A DNA stretch of 64,000 bases from Catellatospora sp. KI3 (GCF_029948125.1 NZ_JASAMB010000008.1:1-64000), one strand, 5' to 3'. Positions 30,716 to 42,172 are shown, counted from the stretch's first letter. The notes: generated from the letters alone by a model not told the origin. Translations and numbers: made by a program.

Positions 30716-31735
30716 TCACGCGCCGGAGCCGGCCTCGGCGGCGGCATCGGATTCCGGTTCACGTTGGGAGGGGAGCACCAGCCGGTCGGTGCGCTGGTCG
30801 ATCGCCACGTACGACCCGTGCACCTTCTTGGCCTTCGTCTTCATCTCCGACGCGACCGCGACGACCTCGCCGGGGTGCTCGAACACGCGCATGGTCGACA
30901 ATGCCACGCCGATGGACAGCGTGACCAGGTTGACCTCGAACACCTTGCCCCGCCGATCCACCACCTCGATGTAGCCGCGCTCGGCGTCCACCGGGTCGTA
31001 GAGCTGGTCGGAGGCGTTCTGGAAGTCCCAGATCGCCCGCTCGGTGATCGGTTTGAGCTGCAGCGGGTGGCAGATCACCACGAAGTCGTCGCCGCCGACG
31101 TGGCCGAGGAAGGCCGGGGGCAGCCCGGCGGCGACGGTGGCGCGGCGCAGCGAGCGGGCCAGGGCGCTGATGAAACCGTCGCCGCGGCCGAAGCCGTACA
31201 CGTCGTTGACCGCCTTGAACCGGTCGATGTCGATGTAGCAGACGGCGTAGTCGGTGCCCGATTTCAGCCGGTCGGCGATCTCGCGCAGGATGCGGGTGTT
31301 GCCCGCCAGCCCGGTCAGCGGCGACACCTCGCGCGCCTCCTGGTTGCGCCGCAGCGTGGCGCGCACCCGGGCGATCAGCTCCGAGGTGTCGAACGGCTTG
31401 ACCACATAGTCGTCGGCGCCCGCGGCCAGGCCCGCCACCTTGTCGGAGGTGAGCGCCTTGGCGGTCAGCACGATGATCGGCAGCGCGGTGACCATCGGGT
31501 CGGCGCGCAGCCGCCGGGTCAGCTCCAGGCCGTCCATGCCGGGCATCATCAGATCGACGATGGCCAGGTCGGGCCGGCGGTGCTCCAGCAGCGCGAGCGC
31601 CTCGGCCCCGCTGTGCGCGGTCAGCACGTCGAACCCGTGCAGGCGCAGGTTGACCTCGACGACCCGCACGATGTCGGGGTCGTCGTCGACGACCAGGATC
31701 ACCTCGGCGGCACTGCCGTGTGGTTCAGTGGTCAA
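30716..31735 (-). CDS. Response regulator with GGDEF domain
   Basis: The 339-residue protein has a receiver domain (about 10-130) with acidic pocket DDD at 17-19, phospho-acceptor D61 in IVDLMMPGMDG and K113 in VVKPF. A GGDEF domain follows (about 140-305), with YIDIDRFKAVND and the signature GGDDF in place of GGDEF. No RxxD inhibitory site lies five residues before it. It may make c-di-GMP when phosphorylated, or be a degenerate binding module; the Glu-to-Asp change at a metal-binding position leaves this open. It sits between rpe and ribD with no sensor kinase beside it. Confidence 0.88.
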   Translation of the reverse strand: MTTEPHGSAAEVILVVDDDPDIVRVVEVNLRLHGFDVLTAHSGAEALALLEHRRPDLAIVDLMMPGMDGLELTRRLRADPMVTALPIIVLTAKALTSDKVAGLAAGADDYVVKPFDTSELIARVRATLRRNQEAREVSPLTGLAGNTRILREIADRLKSGTDYAVCYIDIDRFKAVNDVYGFGRGDGFISALARSLRRATVAAGLPPAFLGHVGGDDFVVICHPLQLKPITERAIWDFQNASDQLYDPVDAERGYIEVVDRRGKVFEVNLVTLSIGVALSTMRVFEHPGEVVAVASEMKTKAKKVHGSYVAIDQRTDRLVLPSQREPESDAAAEAGSGA

Positions 31736-31764
31736 ACCGTCGTTCCTCCACTGTCCGATGTGGT

Positions 31765-32439
31765 CTAGCGGGCGGCCGCTGCCGCCAGAGCCCGCAGTTT
31801 ACGACAGGCTTCGGCGGGATCGTCGGCACCGTAGACGGCGGTCCCGGCGACGAACGCGTCGGCGCCGGCCTCGGCCGCCGCCGCGATGGTGTCGTCGGCG
31901 ATGCCGCCGTCGACCTCGATGCGAAGCTCCAGGTGGCCCGCCTTAGCGTGGCGCCGGGCCAGCCGGACCTTGTCCAGCAGCTCGGGGATGAAGCGCTGGC
32001 CGCCGAAGCCCGCCTTGATCGTCATGATCAGCAGGGTGTCGAAGTGCGGCAGCAGCTCCAGGTACGGCTCGACCGGGGTGTCGCGGTCGAGCGCGAGCCC
32101 GGCCTTGCTGCCCGCCGCGCGCAGGTCCCGGGCCAGGGCCACCGGATCGGCGCAGGCCTCGGCGTGGAACGTCACGTTGTACGCGCCCAGCTCGGCGTAG
32201 GCCGGGGCCCACCGCTTCGGGTCCTCGATCATCAGGTGGCAGTCGAACGGGATCTCCGTCGCGGCCCGCAGGCTCGCCACCACGGCCGGCCCGATGGTCA
32301 GGTTCGGCACGAAGTGGTTGTCCATGACGTCCACGTGCAGCCAGTCCGCGGCGCCCTCGACGGCTCTGGCCTCGGCGGCCAGGTTGGCGAAGTCGGCGGC
32401 CAGGATGCTGGGGGCGATGACGATGTCCGGTCCGATCAC
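31765..32439 (-). CDS. rpe: Ribulose-phosphate 3-epimerase
   Basis: It interconverts ribulose 5-phosphate and xylulose 5-phosphate, supplying pentose phosphates, including the ribulose 5-phosphate used by ribBA. The 224-residue TIM barrel has [13 protein letters not shown] near 8-20, [17 protein letters not shown] near 34-50, and [14 protein letters not shown] near 138-151. The GTG at 32439 fits the conserved N-terminus. TAAGCT lies seven bases before it and no Shine-Dalgarno sequence is visible, so the transcript may be leaderless. Confidence 0.94.
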   Translation of the reverse strand: MIGPDIVIAPSILAADFANLAAEARAVEGAADWLHVDVMDNHFVPNLTIGPAVVASLRAATEIPFDCHLMIEDPKRWAPAYAELGAYNVTFHAEACADPVALARDLRAAGSKAGLALDRDTPVEPYLELLPHFDTLLIMTIKAGFGGQRFIPELLDKVRLARRHAKAGHLELRIEVDGGIADDTIAAAAEAGADAFVAGTAVYGADDPAEACRKLRALAAAAAR

Positions 32440-32587
32440 GCTGATCAGCTTACGTACGGTGAACCGCCGGTCGCACCCGCACCCATGGCCGCATCCCACC
32501 ACCCCAACGGCCACCGGCCCGACCCTCTCGACCGACCCGCGACGTGGCCGCGACGGGCCGCCCCGGCCAGCCCACCCCCGCCTTGAA

Positions 32588-32652
32588 ATCGACACTGGCC
32601 TATCCAGAGGACGGATTTCGGATTTCCGTCTTCTGGATAGGCCAGTGTCGAT
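32588..32652. repeat. Palindrome family B, copy 2
   Basis: Arms of about 28 to 31 bases run from 32588 inwards and to 32652 outwards, with the loop near 32619-32621. The core pair C32605-G32635 is T-A in copy 3. It lies 77 bases past the rsmB stop. Confidence 0.85.
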
Positions 32653-32728
32653 GCCGGGCGCCCGGCGATGCCGCCCCGGAGCGGCGCGGGTGCGCTGTCC
32701 GGGGCGGGTTCGGGCGGGTCGGAGCTGG

Positions 32729-34186
32729 TCAGGCGGTGCGGCGGAGCAGGGCGAGGAACATGGCGTCGGTGCCGTGCCGGTGCGGCCACAGCTGCACCGT
32801 CGGCCCGTCGCCCAGCCCCGGCATGCCAGCCGGCAGCGCGGCCCGGGCGTCCACGAACTCCACGTCGATCCCGGACCGGCGCACCGCCTCGGTGACGCTG
32901 ACCTGGGTCTCCACCAGGTGCGGCGAGCAGGTGACGTACGCCACCAGCCCGCCGGGCCGGACCGCCTTCAGCGCCGCCCCGAGCAGTTCCCGCTGCAGCT
33001 TGGTCAGCGGGGGCAGGTCGGAGGGCTGGCGCCGCCAGCGCGACTCCGGCCGCCGCCGCAGCGAGCCCAGCCCGGTGCACGGCGCGTCGACCAGCACCCG
33101 GTCGAACCCGCCCTCGGGCAGGTCCCGGTCGCTGCCGACGCTCCGGCCGTCCGTGCACAGGACGGTCGCGGGCAGGTTGCGCACCGCGTTGGCGACCATC
33201 GCCGCCCGGTGCTCGGTGACCTCGACCGCGGTCAGGTGGGCACCCCGCTGGGCGGCCAGCGCCGCCAGCAGGCCCGCCTTGCCGCCGGGGCCCGCGCACA
33301 GGTCCAGCCAGCGCTCGTCGCGCCCGTCCAGCGGCGCGTCGGTGAGCGCGGCGGCCACCAGCTGGCTGCCCTCGTCCTGTACGTGCGCCCGCCCGGTCTT
33401 GATCTCGACCAGGTCGCCCGGGGAGCCGCCGGGCAGGTACACCGCGTACGGCGAGAACGCGCCCGGCTGCCCGCCGACGTGGTCGGCCAGCTCGCCCGCG
33501 TCGGCCCGCCCCGGCCGGGCGCACAGGTGCACCTCGGGCCGGTCGTTGTCGGCCGACAGCATCCGCATCGTCTCGCCCAGGTCGCCGCCGAGCGCCTCGC
33601 GGAAGGCGCGCACGATCCACTCCGGGTGGTAGCCGGTGACCGCCAGGTGCCCGATCGGGTCGTCGGCCTCGGCCGGGGCCACCTCGGCCAGCCAGGTGTC
33701 CAGGTCGCGCTCGGTGATGCGCCGCATCACCGCGTTGGCGAACCCGGCCGCGCCGGGCGCGACCGAGCGCACCAGGTCGACCGTCGAGGCGACGGCGGCG
33801 TGCGGGGGCACCCGGGTGTGCAGCACCTGGTACGCCCCGAGCCGCAGCGCGTCGCGGGCGGGCGGGTCGATCCGGGCCACGTCCCGGTCGGCGGCCGCCG
33901 CGATGATCAGGTCGAGGGTGCCCCGGGTGCGCAGCGTGCCGTACGTCAGCTCGGTGGCGAACGCGGCGTCGCGGCCGAACAGCCCCGCGTCGCGCAGCAG
34001 CGACGGCAGGATCAGGTTGGCGTACGCGTCGTCGCGGTGCACCGCCAGCAGTGCCTGGTAGGCGGCCATCCGGGCCGGATCGTGCGCGGGCCGCCCGGCG
34101 CGCGGACCGCGCCCTGCCTGGCTGTCGCGGTCGTGCCGGGGCGGGTGCCCCGACGAGCCGGTCCTGCCTCCACGGAAACCTGTCAC
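32729..34186 (-). CDS. rsmB: 16S rRNA (cytosine-C5) methyltransferase RsmB/Sun
   Basis: The 485-residue enzyme methylates a cytosine in 16S rRNA with SAM. An N-terminal NusB-like domain (about 40-175) precedes the Rossmann methyltransferase, with SAM loop [19 protein letters not shown], motif [18 protein letters not shown] and the catalytic cysteine in [11 protein letters not shown]. The GTG at 34186 overlaps the fmt stop by four bases. The first 40 residues are low-complexity and charged. Confidence 0.93.
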   Translation of the reverse strand: MTGFRGGRTGSSGHPPRHDRDSQAGRGPRAGRPAHDPARMAAYQALLAVHRDDAYANLILPSLLRDAGLFGRDAAFATELTYGTLRTRGTLDLIIAAAADRDVARIDPPARDALRLGAYQVLHTRVPPHAAVASTVDLVRSVAPGAAGFANAVMRRITERDLDTWLAEVAPAEADDPIGHLAVTGYHPEWIVRAFREALGGDLGETMRMLSADNDRPEVHLCARPGRADAGELADHVGGQPGAFSPYAVYLPGGSPGDLVEIKTGRAHVQDEGSQLVAAALTDAPLDGRDERWLDLCAGPGGKAGLLAALAAQRGAHLTAVEVTEHRAAMVANAVRNLPATVLCTDGRSVGSDRDLPEGGFDRVLVDAPCTGLGSLRRRPESRWRRQPSDLPPLTKLQRELLGAALKAVRPGGLVAYVTCSPHLVETQVSVTEAVRRSGIDVEFVDARAALPAGMPGLGDGPTVQLWPHRHGTDAMFLALLRRTA

Positions 34187-35109
34187 GAGAAGCTGTCCTC
34201 CGTACCGACCCGCACGCCGCGGGCCCAGTCCACCGCTGCCATCGCCTTCTTGCCCGCCGCCCGGACCTCGCCCAGTGCCAGCGGCGTCGTCGCCGTACCC
34301 ACCAGCACCCGCTTCTTCTCGACCAGCAGGTCGCCCGGCTTGAGCGCGGGCCCGTCGGGCGCGGGCGCCGCCGGGCCGAGCTTGACCCGCTCGCCGCGGA
34401 ACGTGGTCCACGCGCCGGGGGCGGGCGTGGTGGCGCGGATGCGCCGGTCCACCGCGAACGCGGGCTCGTCCCAGCGCACCTCGGCGTCCTCGACCGTGAT
34501 CTTCGGGGCCAGGGTGATCCCGTCGGCGGGCTGCGGCACCGCGCGCGCGGCACCGGCCTCGATCGCGTCCAGGACCGTCACCAGCAGGCCGGCACCGTCG
34601 ATCGCGAGGCGGCCGAGCAGGTCGCCGGAGGTGTCGGCGGGGCGGATCGCCTCGGTCAGGGTGCCGAACACCGGGCCGGTGTCCAGGCCCGCCTCCAGCT
34701 GGAACACCGAGGCGCCGGTGAACTCGTCGCCGTGCCAGACGGCGTGCTGCACCGGTGCCGCGCCGCGCCAGGCGGGCAGCAGCGAGAAGTGCAGGTTCAC
34801 CCAGCCGTGTACGGGGATCTCCAGCGCGACGGGCGGCACCAGGGCGCCGTAGGCGACCACCGGTACGCAGTCCGGCGCCAGCTCGCGCAGCCGGTCCAGG
34901 AACTCCGGCTCGCGCGGGCGCTGCGGGGTGAGCACCTCGATGCCGCGCTCGTCGGCCCAGGCGGCCGCGTGCGAGCGGACCAGCTGGCGCCCGCGCCCGG
35001 ACGGGGCGTCGGGGCGGGTGACCACGGCCAGCAGCTCGTGGCCGGACGCGGCGATCGCGTCCAGGGAGGGCAGGGCCACCTCGGGGGTGCCCGCGAAGAC
35101 GAGTCGCAT
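34183..35109 (-). CDS. fmt: Methionyl-tRNA formyltransferase
   Basis: It formylates initiator Met-tRNA with 10-formyltetrahydrofolate. The 308-residue protein has the formyl-transferase core with the catalytic stretch [19 protein letters not shown] near 130-148 and a C-terminal OB-like tRNA-binding domain from about 205. It sits between def and rsmB, a widespread order that couples N-terminal formylation and deformylation. Confidence 0.96.
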   Translation of the reverse strand: MRLVFAGTPEVALPSLDAIAASGHELLAVVTRPDAPSGRGRQLVRSHAAAWADERGIEVLTPQRPREPEFLDRLRELAPDCVPVVAYGALVPPVALEIPVHGWVNLHFSLLPAWRGAAPVQHAVWHGDEFTGASVFQLEAGLDTGPVFGTLTEAIRPADTSGDLLGRLAIDGAGLLVTVLDAIEAGAARAVPQPADGITLAPKITVEDAEVRWDEPAFAVDRRIRATTPAPGAWTTFRGERVKLGPAAPAPDGPALKPGDLLVEKKRVLVGTATTPLALGEVRAAGKKAMAAVDWARGVRVGTEDSFS

Positions 35110-35113
35110 CAGC

Positions 35114-35671
35114 TCACCGGCCCAGACCGAACGGGCTCGGGGCGGCGTGCGGCGAGACCTTGACCACGGTGCGGCCGGGGTCGTACCACTCGGCGCGGCG
35201 GATGTCGCGCAGCGCGGTCTTGCGCGCCTCGGCGCTGAGGCGCTCGATGAAGATGACGCCGTCGAGGTGGTCGGTCTCGTGCTGGATGCAGCGCGACATC
35301 AGGCCGGTGCCGACGATCTGGATCGGGTCGCCGCTCTCGGCGAAGCCCTTGGCGATCACGTTGGCGCGGCGCTTGGTGTCGTAGTAGAGCCCCGGCACGG
35401 ACAGGCAGCCCTCGTCGCCGTCCATCTCCTCCTCGTCGGGGAAGTGCAGCACGGGGTTGATCATGTGCCCGACCACGTCGTCGACGTCGAAGCTGAACAC
35501 GCGCAGGCCCACGCCGATCTGCGGGGCGGCCAGGCCCACGCCTCCGGCGTCGCGCATGGTCTCGGTCAGGTCGCGCACGAGGGTGCGCAGCTCCTTGTCG
35601 AAGTCGACCACCTCGTCGGCGGGGGTACGCAGCACCGGGTCCCCGAAGAGTCGGATGGGCTGAACGGTCAC
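35114..35671 (-). CDS. def: Peptide deformylase
   Basis: This metallohydrolase removes the formyl group from new proteins. The 185-residue protein has all three motifs: GVGLAAPQ near 44-51, EGCLS near 87-91 and HETDH near 131-135, which supply the metal ligands Cys and two His. The start is a GTG with AGGAG about eight bases upstream. It probably heads the def-fmt-rsmB transcript; a TAGACT -10-like element lies about 40 bases upstream. Confidence 0.96.
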   Translation of the reverse strand: MTVQPIRLFGDPVLRTPADEVVDFDKELRTLVRDLTETMRDAGGVGLAAPQIGVGLRVFSFDVDDVVGHMINPVLHFPDEEEMDGDEGCLSVPGLYYDTKRRANVIAKGFAESGDPIQIVGTGLMSRCIQHETDHLDGVIFIERLSAEARKTALRDIRRAEWYDPGRTVVKVSPHAAPSPFGLGR

Positions 35672-35850
35672 AGGCTCGTCTCCTGAACGGGGCGGAAAGG
35701 GATGCCTGATCAGTCTACGGAGTGTCTGATGTCCGGCTGCGCCATCGGTCGCCCAGGGTTAACTTTGTCCTGATTTCGACATGGGGGGGCGGCGGCATTG
35801 ACCGGCGGGGTGGCGTCGGCGTCCCACCCCCGGAACCGGCGCCACCCGCC

Positions 35851-35871
35851 GTGGATCCACATGGGATCCAC
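35851..35871 (-). terminator. Short inverted repeat after priA
   Basis: GTGGATCC arms at 35851-35858 and 35864-35871 enclose five bases, starting 16 bases past the priA stop. It may be a weak terminator or a regulatory site for def, whose start is 180 bases away. The rest of 35672-35886 shows nothing I can name. Confidence 0.35.
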
Positions 35872-35886
35872 CTCACAACTTAGTCG

Positions 35887-37854
35887 TCATAGTTCATGCG
35901 GGTCAAGCTGAATCCGCACCGGATCGGGCGCCTTGCGCGCGCTGCGTACCCCCGCCGCCTCGTGCAGCGAGCGGGCCAGCGACAACCCGGCACCGCGCGC
36001 GGTACGCAGCAGCATCCGCTCGTGCTGCTCGTCCACCGGCAGCGGACCCAGCACCTGCACCGACTCCGGCAGCCGGGCCAGCTCGATCAGCTCGTCCACC
36101 GCCGCCGCCGTACCGGTCAGCGTGGCCAGCCGCGCCGCGGGCGGGAACCCCAGCTCGCGCCGCTCGCCCAGCTCCCGCTCGGCCAGCCAGCCCGGATCCC
36201 AGCGCACCAGCGCCTGCACCGGCGCCAGCGAACCCTCCGCGACCAGCACCACCCGGCCGCCCCGCCCCGCCGGGCGGGCCAGCGCCGCCGCGTTGAACCA
36301 GCGCCGCGCCGCCTCCTCGGTGGCGCGCAGATCGGCCCGGGTCAGCAGCGCCCAGGTGTCCAGCAGCAGCACCGCGCCGTAACCGCCCGGCGCCACCGGC
36401 TCGGCCCCGGGCGTGGCCAGCACCAGCGACGCCTCGTCGGGCACCTCCGCCAGCACCGCGTCGCGCCCCGACGTGCGCACGGGCACCCCCGGCAGCGCCC
36501 GGCCCAGCTCCTCGGCGGTACGCCGTACCCCCGTGACAGCCGCGCGCAGCCGGCGGCCGCCGCACCTCGGACAGGCCCAGCCCGCCGCGGGCCGCGCACA
36601 CCACCGGCAGCTGGCCACCTGGCCCGAACCGCCCAGCGCCAGCGGCCCCGCGCAGTGCGCGCACCGGGCCCGCTCGCGGCACTCCTGGCAGGAGACCGAC
36701 GGCACGTACCCGCGCCGGGGCACCTGCACCAGCACCGGCGCCCCCGCCGCCAGCGCCTCCCGCGCCGCCTGCCAGGCCAGACTGGGCAGCCGGGCCGCCG
36801 ACGCGGCCGGGTCGCGCGCCAGCTGGCTGTCGTCGGCCGCCTGCGCCGCGGGGGCGGCCAGGCGCAGCTGCTCACGCGCGGCCGCCACCTCGCGCGCCCA
36901 GCCGGTCGCCAGCAGCTGCTGCGCCTCCGCGGTACGCGCGAACCCGCCCACCAGCACCCCGGCCCCGGTCAGCTGGGCGCGGGTGAGCAGCACCTCCCGC
37001 GCGTGCGGGTACGGTGCGCGCGGCTCGGCGTGCAGATCGTCGCCGTCGTCCCAGATCGCCACCAGGCCCAGCTCCGCCACCGGCGCGAACGCGGCCGCGC
37101 GGGTGCCCGCCACGGCCGCGACCTCGCCCCGGCGCGCCCTGAGGAACCGCTTGTACCGCTCCCCCGGCCCGAGCGAGGCGGTCAGCGCCACGTGCCGGTC
37201 CGGACCCAGCAGCGCGGTCAGCGCGGCGTCCAGCCGGTCCAGGTCCCGGACGTCGGCGACCACCACCACCGCGCCCCGGCCGCCGTGCAGCGTCGCCGCC
37301 ACCGCCTCGGCCAGCCGCCGCGGCCACTGCTCGCCGGGCAGCGCCGACCAGACCGCGCGGGGGGCGCGCCCCTCGGCCAGGCCGCGCAGGAACGCCGCGC
37401 CCGCCGGGTAGCGGCTCCAACCGGCCGGATCGGGCAGCTCCGGCGGCTGCGGCGGACGCCCGGTGGCCGGGGTCTCCATCTTCGCCTGGCGGGGCGGCAC
37501 GGCCAGGCGAAGCACGTCGGCGAGGCTGCCCGCGTACCGGTCGGCGACGGCGCGGGACAGGGCCAGCACCTCGGGGGCGAGCGCGGACTCGGCGGAGACG
37601 ACCTTCTCCAGCCAGGCGAGCCTGCCCTCGTGCTCGGTGCGCGCGACGCGCTCGGTCAGCCAGCCGTCGACGAGCTGGCCGCTGAAGCGGACCTTGACCC
37701 GCACGCCCGGCTGGGCGGACTCGGCCAGCTCGGTCGGCACGAGGTAGTCGAAGGGGCGGTCCAGGTGCGGCAGCGGGACGTCCACGCAGACGCGCGCGAC
37801 GGGCAGCTCCGGGGCGGGCTGCCGCTCACGCGGCGGTTTGCGTACGGCGGTCAC
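35887..37854 (-). CDS. priA: PriA-like primosomal protein without helicase motifs
   Basis: PriA restarts stalled replication forks. The 655-residue protein keeps the N-terminal DNA-binding region (ARVCVDVPLPHLDRPFDYLV), the cysteine-rich zinc module (CQECRERARCAHC and CRWCARPAAGWACPRC) and the C-terminal region. The Walker A loop is missing (WPRRLAEAV where GxTGSGKT is expected) and the DEAH box reads IWDDGDDLHA. It therefore cannot be an ATP-driven helicase and is probably a structural primosome factor, as seen generally in actinobacteria. It follows metK, with a palindrome between. Confidence 0.9.
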   Translation of the reverse strand: MTAVRKPPRERQPAPELPVARVCVDVPLPHLDRPFDYLVPTELAESAQPGVRVKVRFSGQLVDGWLTERVARTEHEGRLAWLEKVVSAESALAPEVLALSRAVADRYAGSLADVLRLAVPPRQAKMETPATGRPPQPPELPDPAGWSRYPAGAAFLRGLAEGRAPRAVWSALPGEQWPRRLAEAVAATLHGGRGAVVVVADVRDLDRLDAALTALLGPDRHVALTASLGPGERYKRFLRARRGEVAAVAGTRAAAFAPVAELGLVAIWDDGDDLHAEPRAPYPHAREVLLTRAQLTGAGVLVGGFARTAEAQQLLATGWAREVAAAREQLRLAAPAAQAADDSQLARDPAASAARLPSLAWQAAREALAAGAPVLVQVPRRGYVPSVSCQECRERARCAHCAGPLALGGSGQVASCRWCARPAAGWACPRCGGRRLRAAVTGVRRTAEELGRALPGVPVRTSGRDAVLAEVPDEASLVLATPGAEPVAPGGYGAVLLLDTWALLTRADLRATEEAARRWFNAAALARPAGRGGRVVLVAEGSLAPVQALVRWDPGWLAERELGERRELGFPPAARLATLTGTAAAVDELIELARLPESVQVLGPLPVDEQHERMLLRTARGAGLSLARSLHEAAGVRSARKAPDPVRIQLDPHEL

Positions 37855-37942
37855 GGGGTGTTCCTACCAGACCGCCCCGACGCCCGCCCGCACCCCCGCT
37901 CACCGGTGCCCACGGCGGCGCGCCCAGCCCGTCCGCCCCTGA

Positions 37943-38007
37943 ATCGACACTGGCCTATCTAGAGGACGGATTGTCGAAAACCGTCTTCTAGATAGGCCAG
38001 TGTCAAT
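37943..38007. repeat. Palindrome family B, copy 3
   Basis: Arms 37943-37969 and 37981-38007 pair with two wobbles around an 11-base loop. The pair T37960-A37990 replaces the C-G pair of copies 2 and 4, a compensatory change. It lies 68 bases past the metK stop. Confidence 0.85.
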
Positions 38008-38074
38008 GTAAAGGCGGGGCCGCCTTGCCCCGGCGCGGCTCAGTGGAGCCTCGGCGCGGGGTCGGTGCGGCGGT

Positions 38075-39265
<1,191 letters not shown>

Positions 39266-39410
39266 TCGACTCTCCAATACTGCGATGGCTGACTATGGCC
39301 AAAGGTCTGCGGCCAGGTGCGTCCTGGCCGAGAAGTCTAGTCAACGACGACGGAACAGACACGCATGGGCGGCCGCGCGTCCGTAACGCGGGACGACCTG
39401 CGATCTTCGT

Positions 39411-40604
39411 TCACAGAAGCGCAACGACGCGATCCCATACCGCGTCGGCGAGGCTGTCCTTGCTCTGCGCGGGCAGGTCGATCCGGCTGCCGTCGGCGCC
39501 GAGCACGACGGCCTGATTGTCGTCCGCGCCGAAGACCTTGTCGGTGCCGACCTCGTTGACGACGATCAGGTCGGCCCGCTTGCGGGCCAGCTTGCCGCGC
39601 GCGTGCTCGATCGCGTCGTGCGTCTCGGCGGCGAACGCGACGAGCACCTGGCCGGGGCGTTTGTTCGCGCCGAGTTCGGCGGCGATGTCGGGGTTCACCG
39701 CGAGCTCGATGACGGGCACGGCGCCGTCGTCCCGCTTCTTGATCTTCTGGTCGGCGTACGCGGCGGGGCGGAAGTCGGCCGGGGCCGCCGCCATCACGAC
39801 CGCGTCGGCGTCCTTCGCCGCGGCCAGCACCGCCTCGCGCAGCTCGGCCGTGCTGCCCACCCGGACCAGGTCCACCCCGGCCGGGGTGTCCAGCGAGACG
39901 TTCGCCGCGACCAGGGTCACCCGGGCGCCCCGGGCCACCGCGGTGCGGGCGAAGGCGTAGCCCTGCTTGCCCGACGAGCGGTTGCCCAGGTACCGAACCG
40001 GGTCCAGCGGTTCGCGGGTGCCGCCCGCGGAGACCACGACGTGCCGCCCGGCCAGGTCGGTGACCGGCTGGGCGCCCCGGGCCAGCACCCGCAAGGCGAT
40101 CGCGAAGATCTGCCCGGGGTCGGGCAGGCGGCCCTTGCCGGTGTCGACGCCGGTGAGCCGCCCGACGGCGGGCTCGATCACCACGGCGCCGCGGCGGCGC
40201 AGCGTGGCGACGTTGTCGGCGGTGGCCGGGTGCTCCCACATCTCGGTGTGCATCGCCGGGGCGAACACCACCGGGCACCGGGCGGTCAGCAGGGTGCTGG
40301 TGAGCAGGTCGTCGGCCAGCCCGTGCGCGGCGCGGGCGAGCAGGTCGGCCGTGGCCGGGGCGACCAGCACCAGGTCGGCGCCCTGCCCCAGCTTCACGTG
40401 CGGCACGTGCGGGACGTCGTCCCAGACGCCCGTGGCGACCGGCTGGCCCGACAGCGCCTCCCAGGTGGGGGCGCCGACGAAGCGCAGCGCGGCCTCGGTG
40501 GGCACCACGCGCACGTGGTGCCCGGACTCGGTCAGCAGGCGAAGCAGCTCACAGGCCTTGTACGCGGCGATGCCGCCGCTGACGCCCAATACGATCCGAG
40601 CCAT
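39411..40604 (-). CDS. coaBC: Bifunctional phosphopantothenoylcysteine decarboxylase / synthase
   Basis: It performs two steps of coenzyme A synthesis. The N-terminal flavin domain (about 1-180) has VLGVSGGIAAYKACELLRLL and PAMHTEMW; the C-terminal CTP-dependent synthetase has RYLGNRSSGKQGYAFA near 203-218, AAPADFRPAAY and DQKIKK. It lies 12 bases past rpoZ, in the gmk-rpoZ-coaBC order common in actinobacteria. Confidence 0.95.
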   Translation of the reverse strand: MARIVLGVSGGIAAYKACELLRLLTESGHHVRVVPTEAALRFVGAPTWEALSGQPVATGVWDDVPHVPHVKLGQGADLVLVAPATADLLARAAHGLADDLLTSTLLTARCPVVFAPAMHTEMWEHPATADNVATLRRRGAVVIEPAVGRLTGVDTGKGRLPDPGQIFAIALRVLARGAQPVTDLAGRHVVVSAGGTREPLDPVRYLGNRSSGKQGYAFARTAVARGARVTLVAANVSLDTPAGVDLVRVGSTAELREAVLAAAKDADAVVMAAAPADFRPAAYADQKIKKRDDGAVPVIELAVNPDIAAELGANKRPGQVLVAFAAETHDAIEHARGKLARKRADLIVVNEVGTDKVFGADDNQAVVLGADGSRIDLPAQSKDSLADAVWDRVVALL

Positions 40605-40615
40605 GGACGGGATGC

Positions 40616-40882
40616 TCAGGCCTCGCCGGTCGGCTCAGCGGTCAGCAGGCCGGCGTTGATCTCGCGCATGGCGATCGACAGCGCCTTCTCCTGCGGGGTG
40701 GTCTCCACCAGCGGGCCCACGTACTCCAGCAGGCCCTCGCCGAGCTGGCTGTAGTAGGCGTTGATCTGCCGCGCGCGCTTGGCCGCGAAGATCACCAGCG
40801 CGTACTTCGACGAGGTCTTGTCGAGCAGCTCGTCGATCGGCGGGTTGGTGATGCCAATGGGATCGGCGACGGTTCCAGCCAC
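40616..40882 (-). CDS. rpoZ: RNA polymerase omega subunit
   Basis: The 88-residue omega chain helps assemble RNA polymerase by clamping beta-prime. It has [20 protein letters not shown] and [10 protein letters not shown], typical of the family. It lies between gmk and coaBC. Confidence 0.95.
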   Translation of the reverse strand: MAGTVADPIGITNPPIDELLDKTSSKYALVIFAAKRARQINAYYSQLGEGLLEYVGPLVETTPQEKALSIAMREINAGLLTAEPTGEA

Positions 40883-40917
40883 GGTTCAGTCCTTAGTCTT
40901 CGAAGTGTGCCGGTCGG

Positions 40918-41532
40918 CTAATTTCGCGGGCGCGCGGAGGCGAGGACCGGCGAACCGAGCAATCCTACCAACTCGTCCGCGGCCCGCTCGAGGTAGTCGT
41001 TCACCACGGTCACGTCGAACTCGCCCTCGGAGGCCAGCTCCTCGTCCGCGTGCGCCAGCCGGCGGCGGATGGTGTCCGGGTCCTCGGTGCCGCGGCCGAT
41101 GAGCCGGCGGCGCAGCTCCTCCCGGCTGGGCGGGGCGAGGAACACCAGTTGCGCGTCGGGCATCGCGTCGCGGACCTGGCGCGCGCCCTGCAGGTCGATC
41201 TTGAGAAGGGTGGGGATCCCGGCCGACAGGCGGCCCTCGACCGCGGCCCGGGGCGTGCCGTAGAGGTTGCCGGCGAACTCGGCCCACTCCAGCAGCATCC
41301 CGCCGTCGACCAGGCGCTCGAACTCGGTACGGGAGACGAACGTGTAGTGCTTGCCGTCGACCTCGTAGTCGCGCTTCTTGCGCGTGGTCACCGACACCGA
41401 CAGCCACACCCACGGGTTGCGCTTGCGGATCACTTCGATGACGGCATCCTTGCCGACACCGGACGGACCGGACAGAACGGTGAGTCGGGCGGGCGCGGCC
41501 GCTCTGGCGGCGAGCGGTACGACGTCTTCCAT
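40918..41532 (-). CDS. gmk: Guanylate kinase
   Basis: It phosphorylates GMP to GDP. The 204-residue protein has the P-loop [10 protein letters not shown] near 20-29, [14 protein letters not shown], and the GMP-binding LYGTP. The ATG at 41532 is used; a TTG six bases upstream is the alternative. A weak promoter is possible near the TTGACA at about 41581-41586, but its -10 is not obvious. Confidence 0.94.
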   Translation of the reverse strand: MEDVVPLAARAAAPARLTVLSGPSGVGKDAVIEVIRKRNPWVWLSVSVTTRKKRDYEVDGKHYTFVSRTEFERLVDGGMLLEWAEFAGNLYGTPRAAVEGRLSAGIPTLLKIDLQGARQVRDAMPDAQLVFLAPPSREELRRRLIGRGTEDPDTIRRRLAHADEELASEGEFDVTVVNDYLERAADELVGLLGSPVLASARPRN

Positions 41533-41652
41533 TCTCAATTTCTACCCAATCGAGGAGAGGTCGCGGCAGCCGCCCCCCGGTGTCAAGACTCACGTCACAG
41601 AAGTTCCGCACCGGTGGACGGGCCGGAAGGGTCCGTCACCGACAGAAACGAA

Positions 41653-41685
41653 CCAGCGGCGCTGTCGATGCGACAGCGCCGCTGG
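41653..41685 (-). terminator. mihF terminator hairpin
   Basis: Perfect 15-base arms, 41653-41667 and 41671-41685, enclose a three-base loop. It lies between mihF (stop 41858) and gmk and would end the mihF transcript. The remainder of 41533-41857 is GC-rich and shows nothing else I can support. Confidence 0.65.
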
Positions 41686-41857
41686 GCGACGATCCGTGGA
41701 ACCTGGGGCCTTCACCCGGGGGCGTGTGAGACCACCCGGATGGGGACACCGAGGTTCCTTCGGCCGTCCGGACGCCTGGGCGCCCGGTGGGCCGGTCACC
41801 GCGGCCGGTTGTCCGACCGCGGCGGGGGGTTCAGCTCGTTACTGACGGTCCGACGGC

Positions 41858-42172
41858 TCAGGCCGCGAACTCGGCCAGCAGAGCCTTGCGCTGCTGGTCG
41901 CCCAGGCCACGCAGACGGCGGCTGTCGGCGATCTTCAGCTTCTCCATGATCTGCGTAGCCCGGATCTTGCCGATACCGGGGAGCGCCTGCAGCACGGCCG
42001 AAACCTTGAGCTTGCCGACGACATCGTCGCCCTCGGCCCGGTCGAGCACGGCGGCCAGGGTCGTCTTGCCCTGCTTGAGCTGCTCCTTGAGCTCAGCGCG
42101 AGCCTTACGGACCTCCGCGGCCTTCTCCAGCGCGGCAGCGCGCTGCTCTGGGGTCAGTGACGGGAGCGGCAC
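41858..42172 (-). CDS. mihF: Integration host factor, actinobacterial type
   Basis: This nucleoid protein is unrelated to proteobacterial IHF; it is an essential DNA-bending factor in mycobacteria and affects sporulation in Streptomyces. The 104-residue protein has a charged N-terminal helix (EKAAEVRKARAELKEQLKQG) and an H2TH-like DNA-binding part (ALPGIGKIRATQIMEKLKI). The start is a GTG with GAGGAG about six bases upstream. Confidence 0.94.
   Translation of the reverse strand: MPLPSLTPEQRAAALEKAAEVRKARAELKEQLKQGKTTLAAVLDRAEGDDVVGKLKVSAVLQALPGIGKIRATQIMEKLKIADSRRLRGLGDQQRKALLAEFAA

Noticed and set aside
39266-39410. SAM riboswitch ahead of metK
   Set aside because: Only a simple GGCCAGG/CCTGGCC hairpin and a -10-like element are present; no SAM aptamer pattern is seen.
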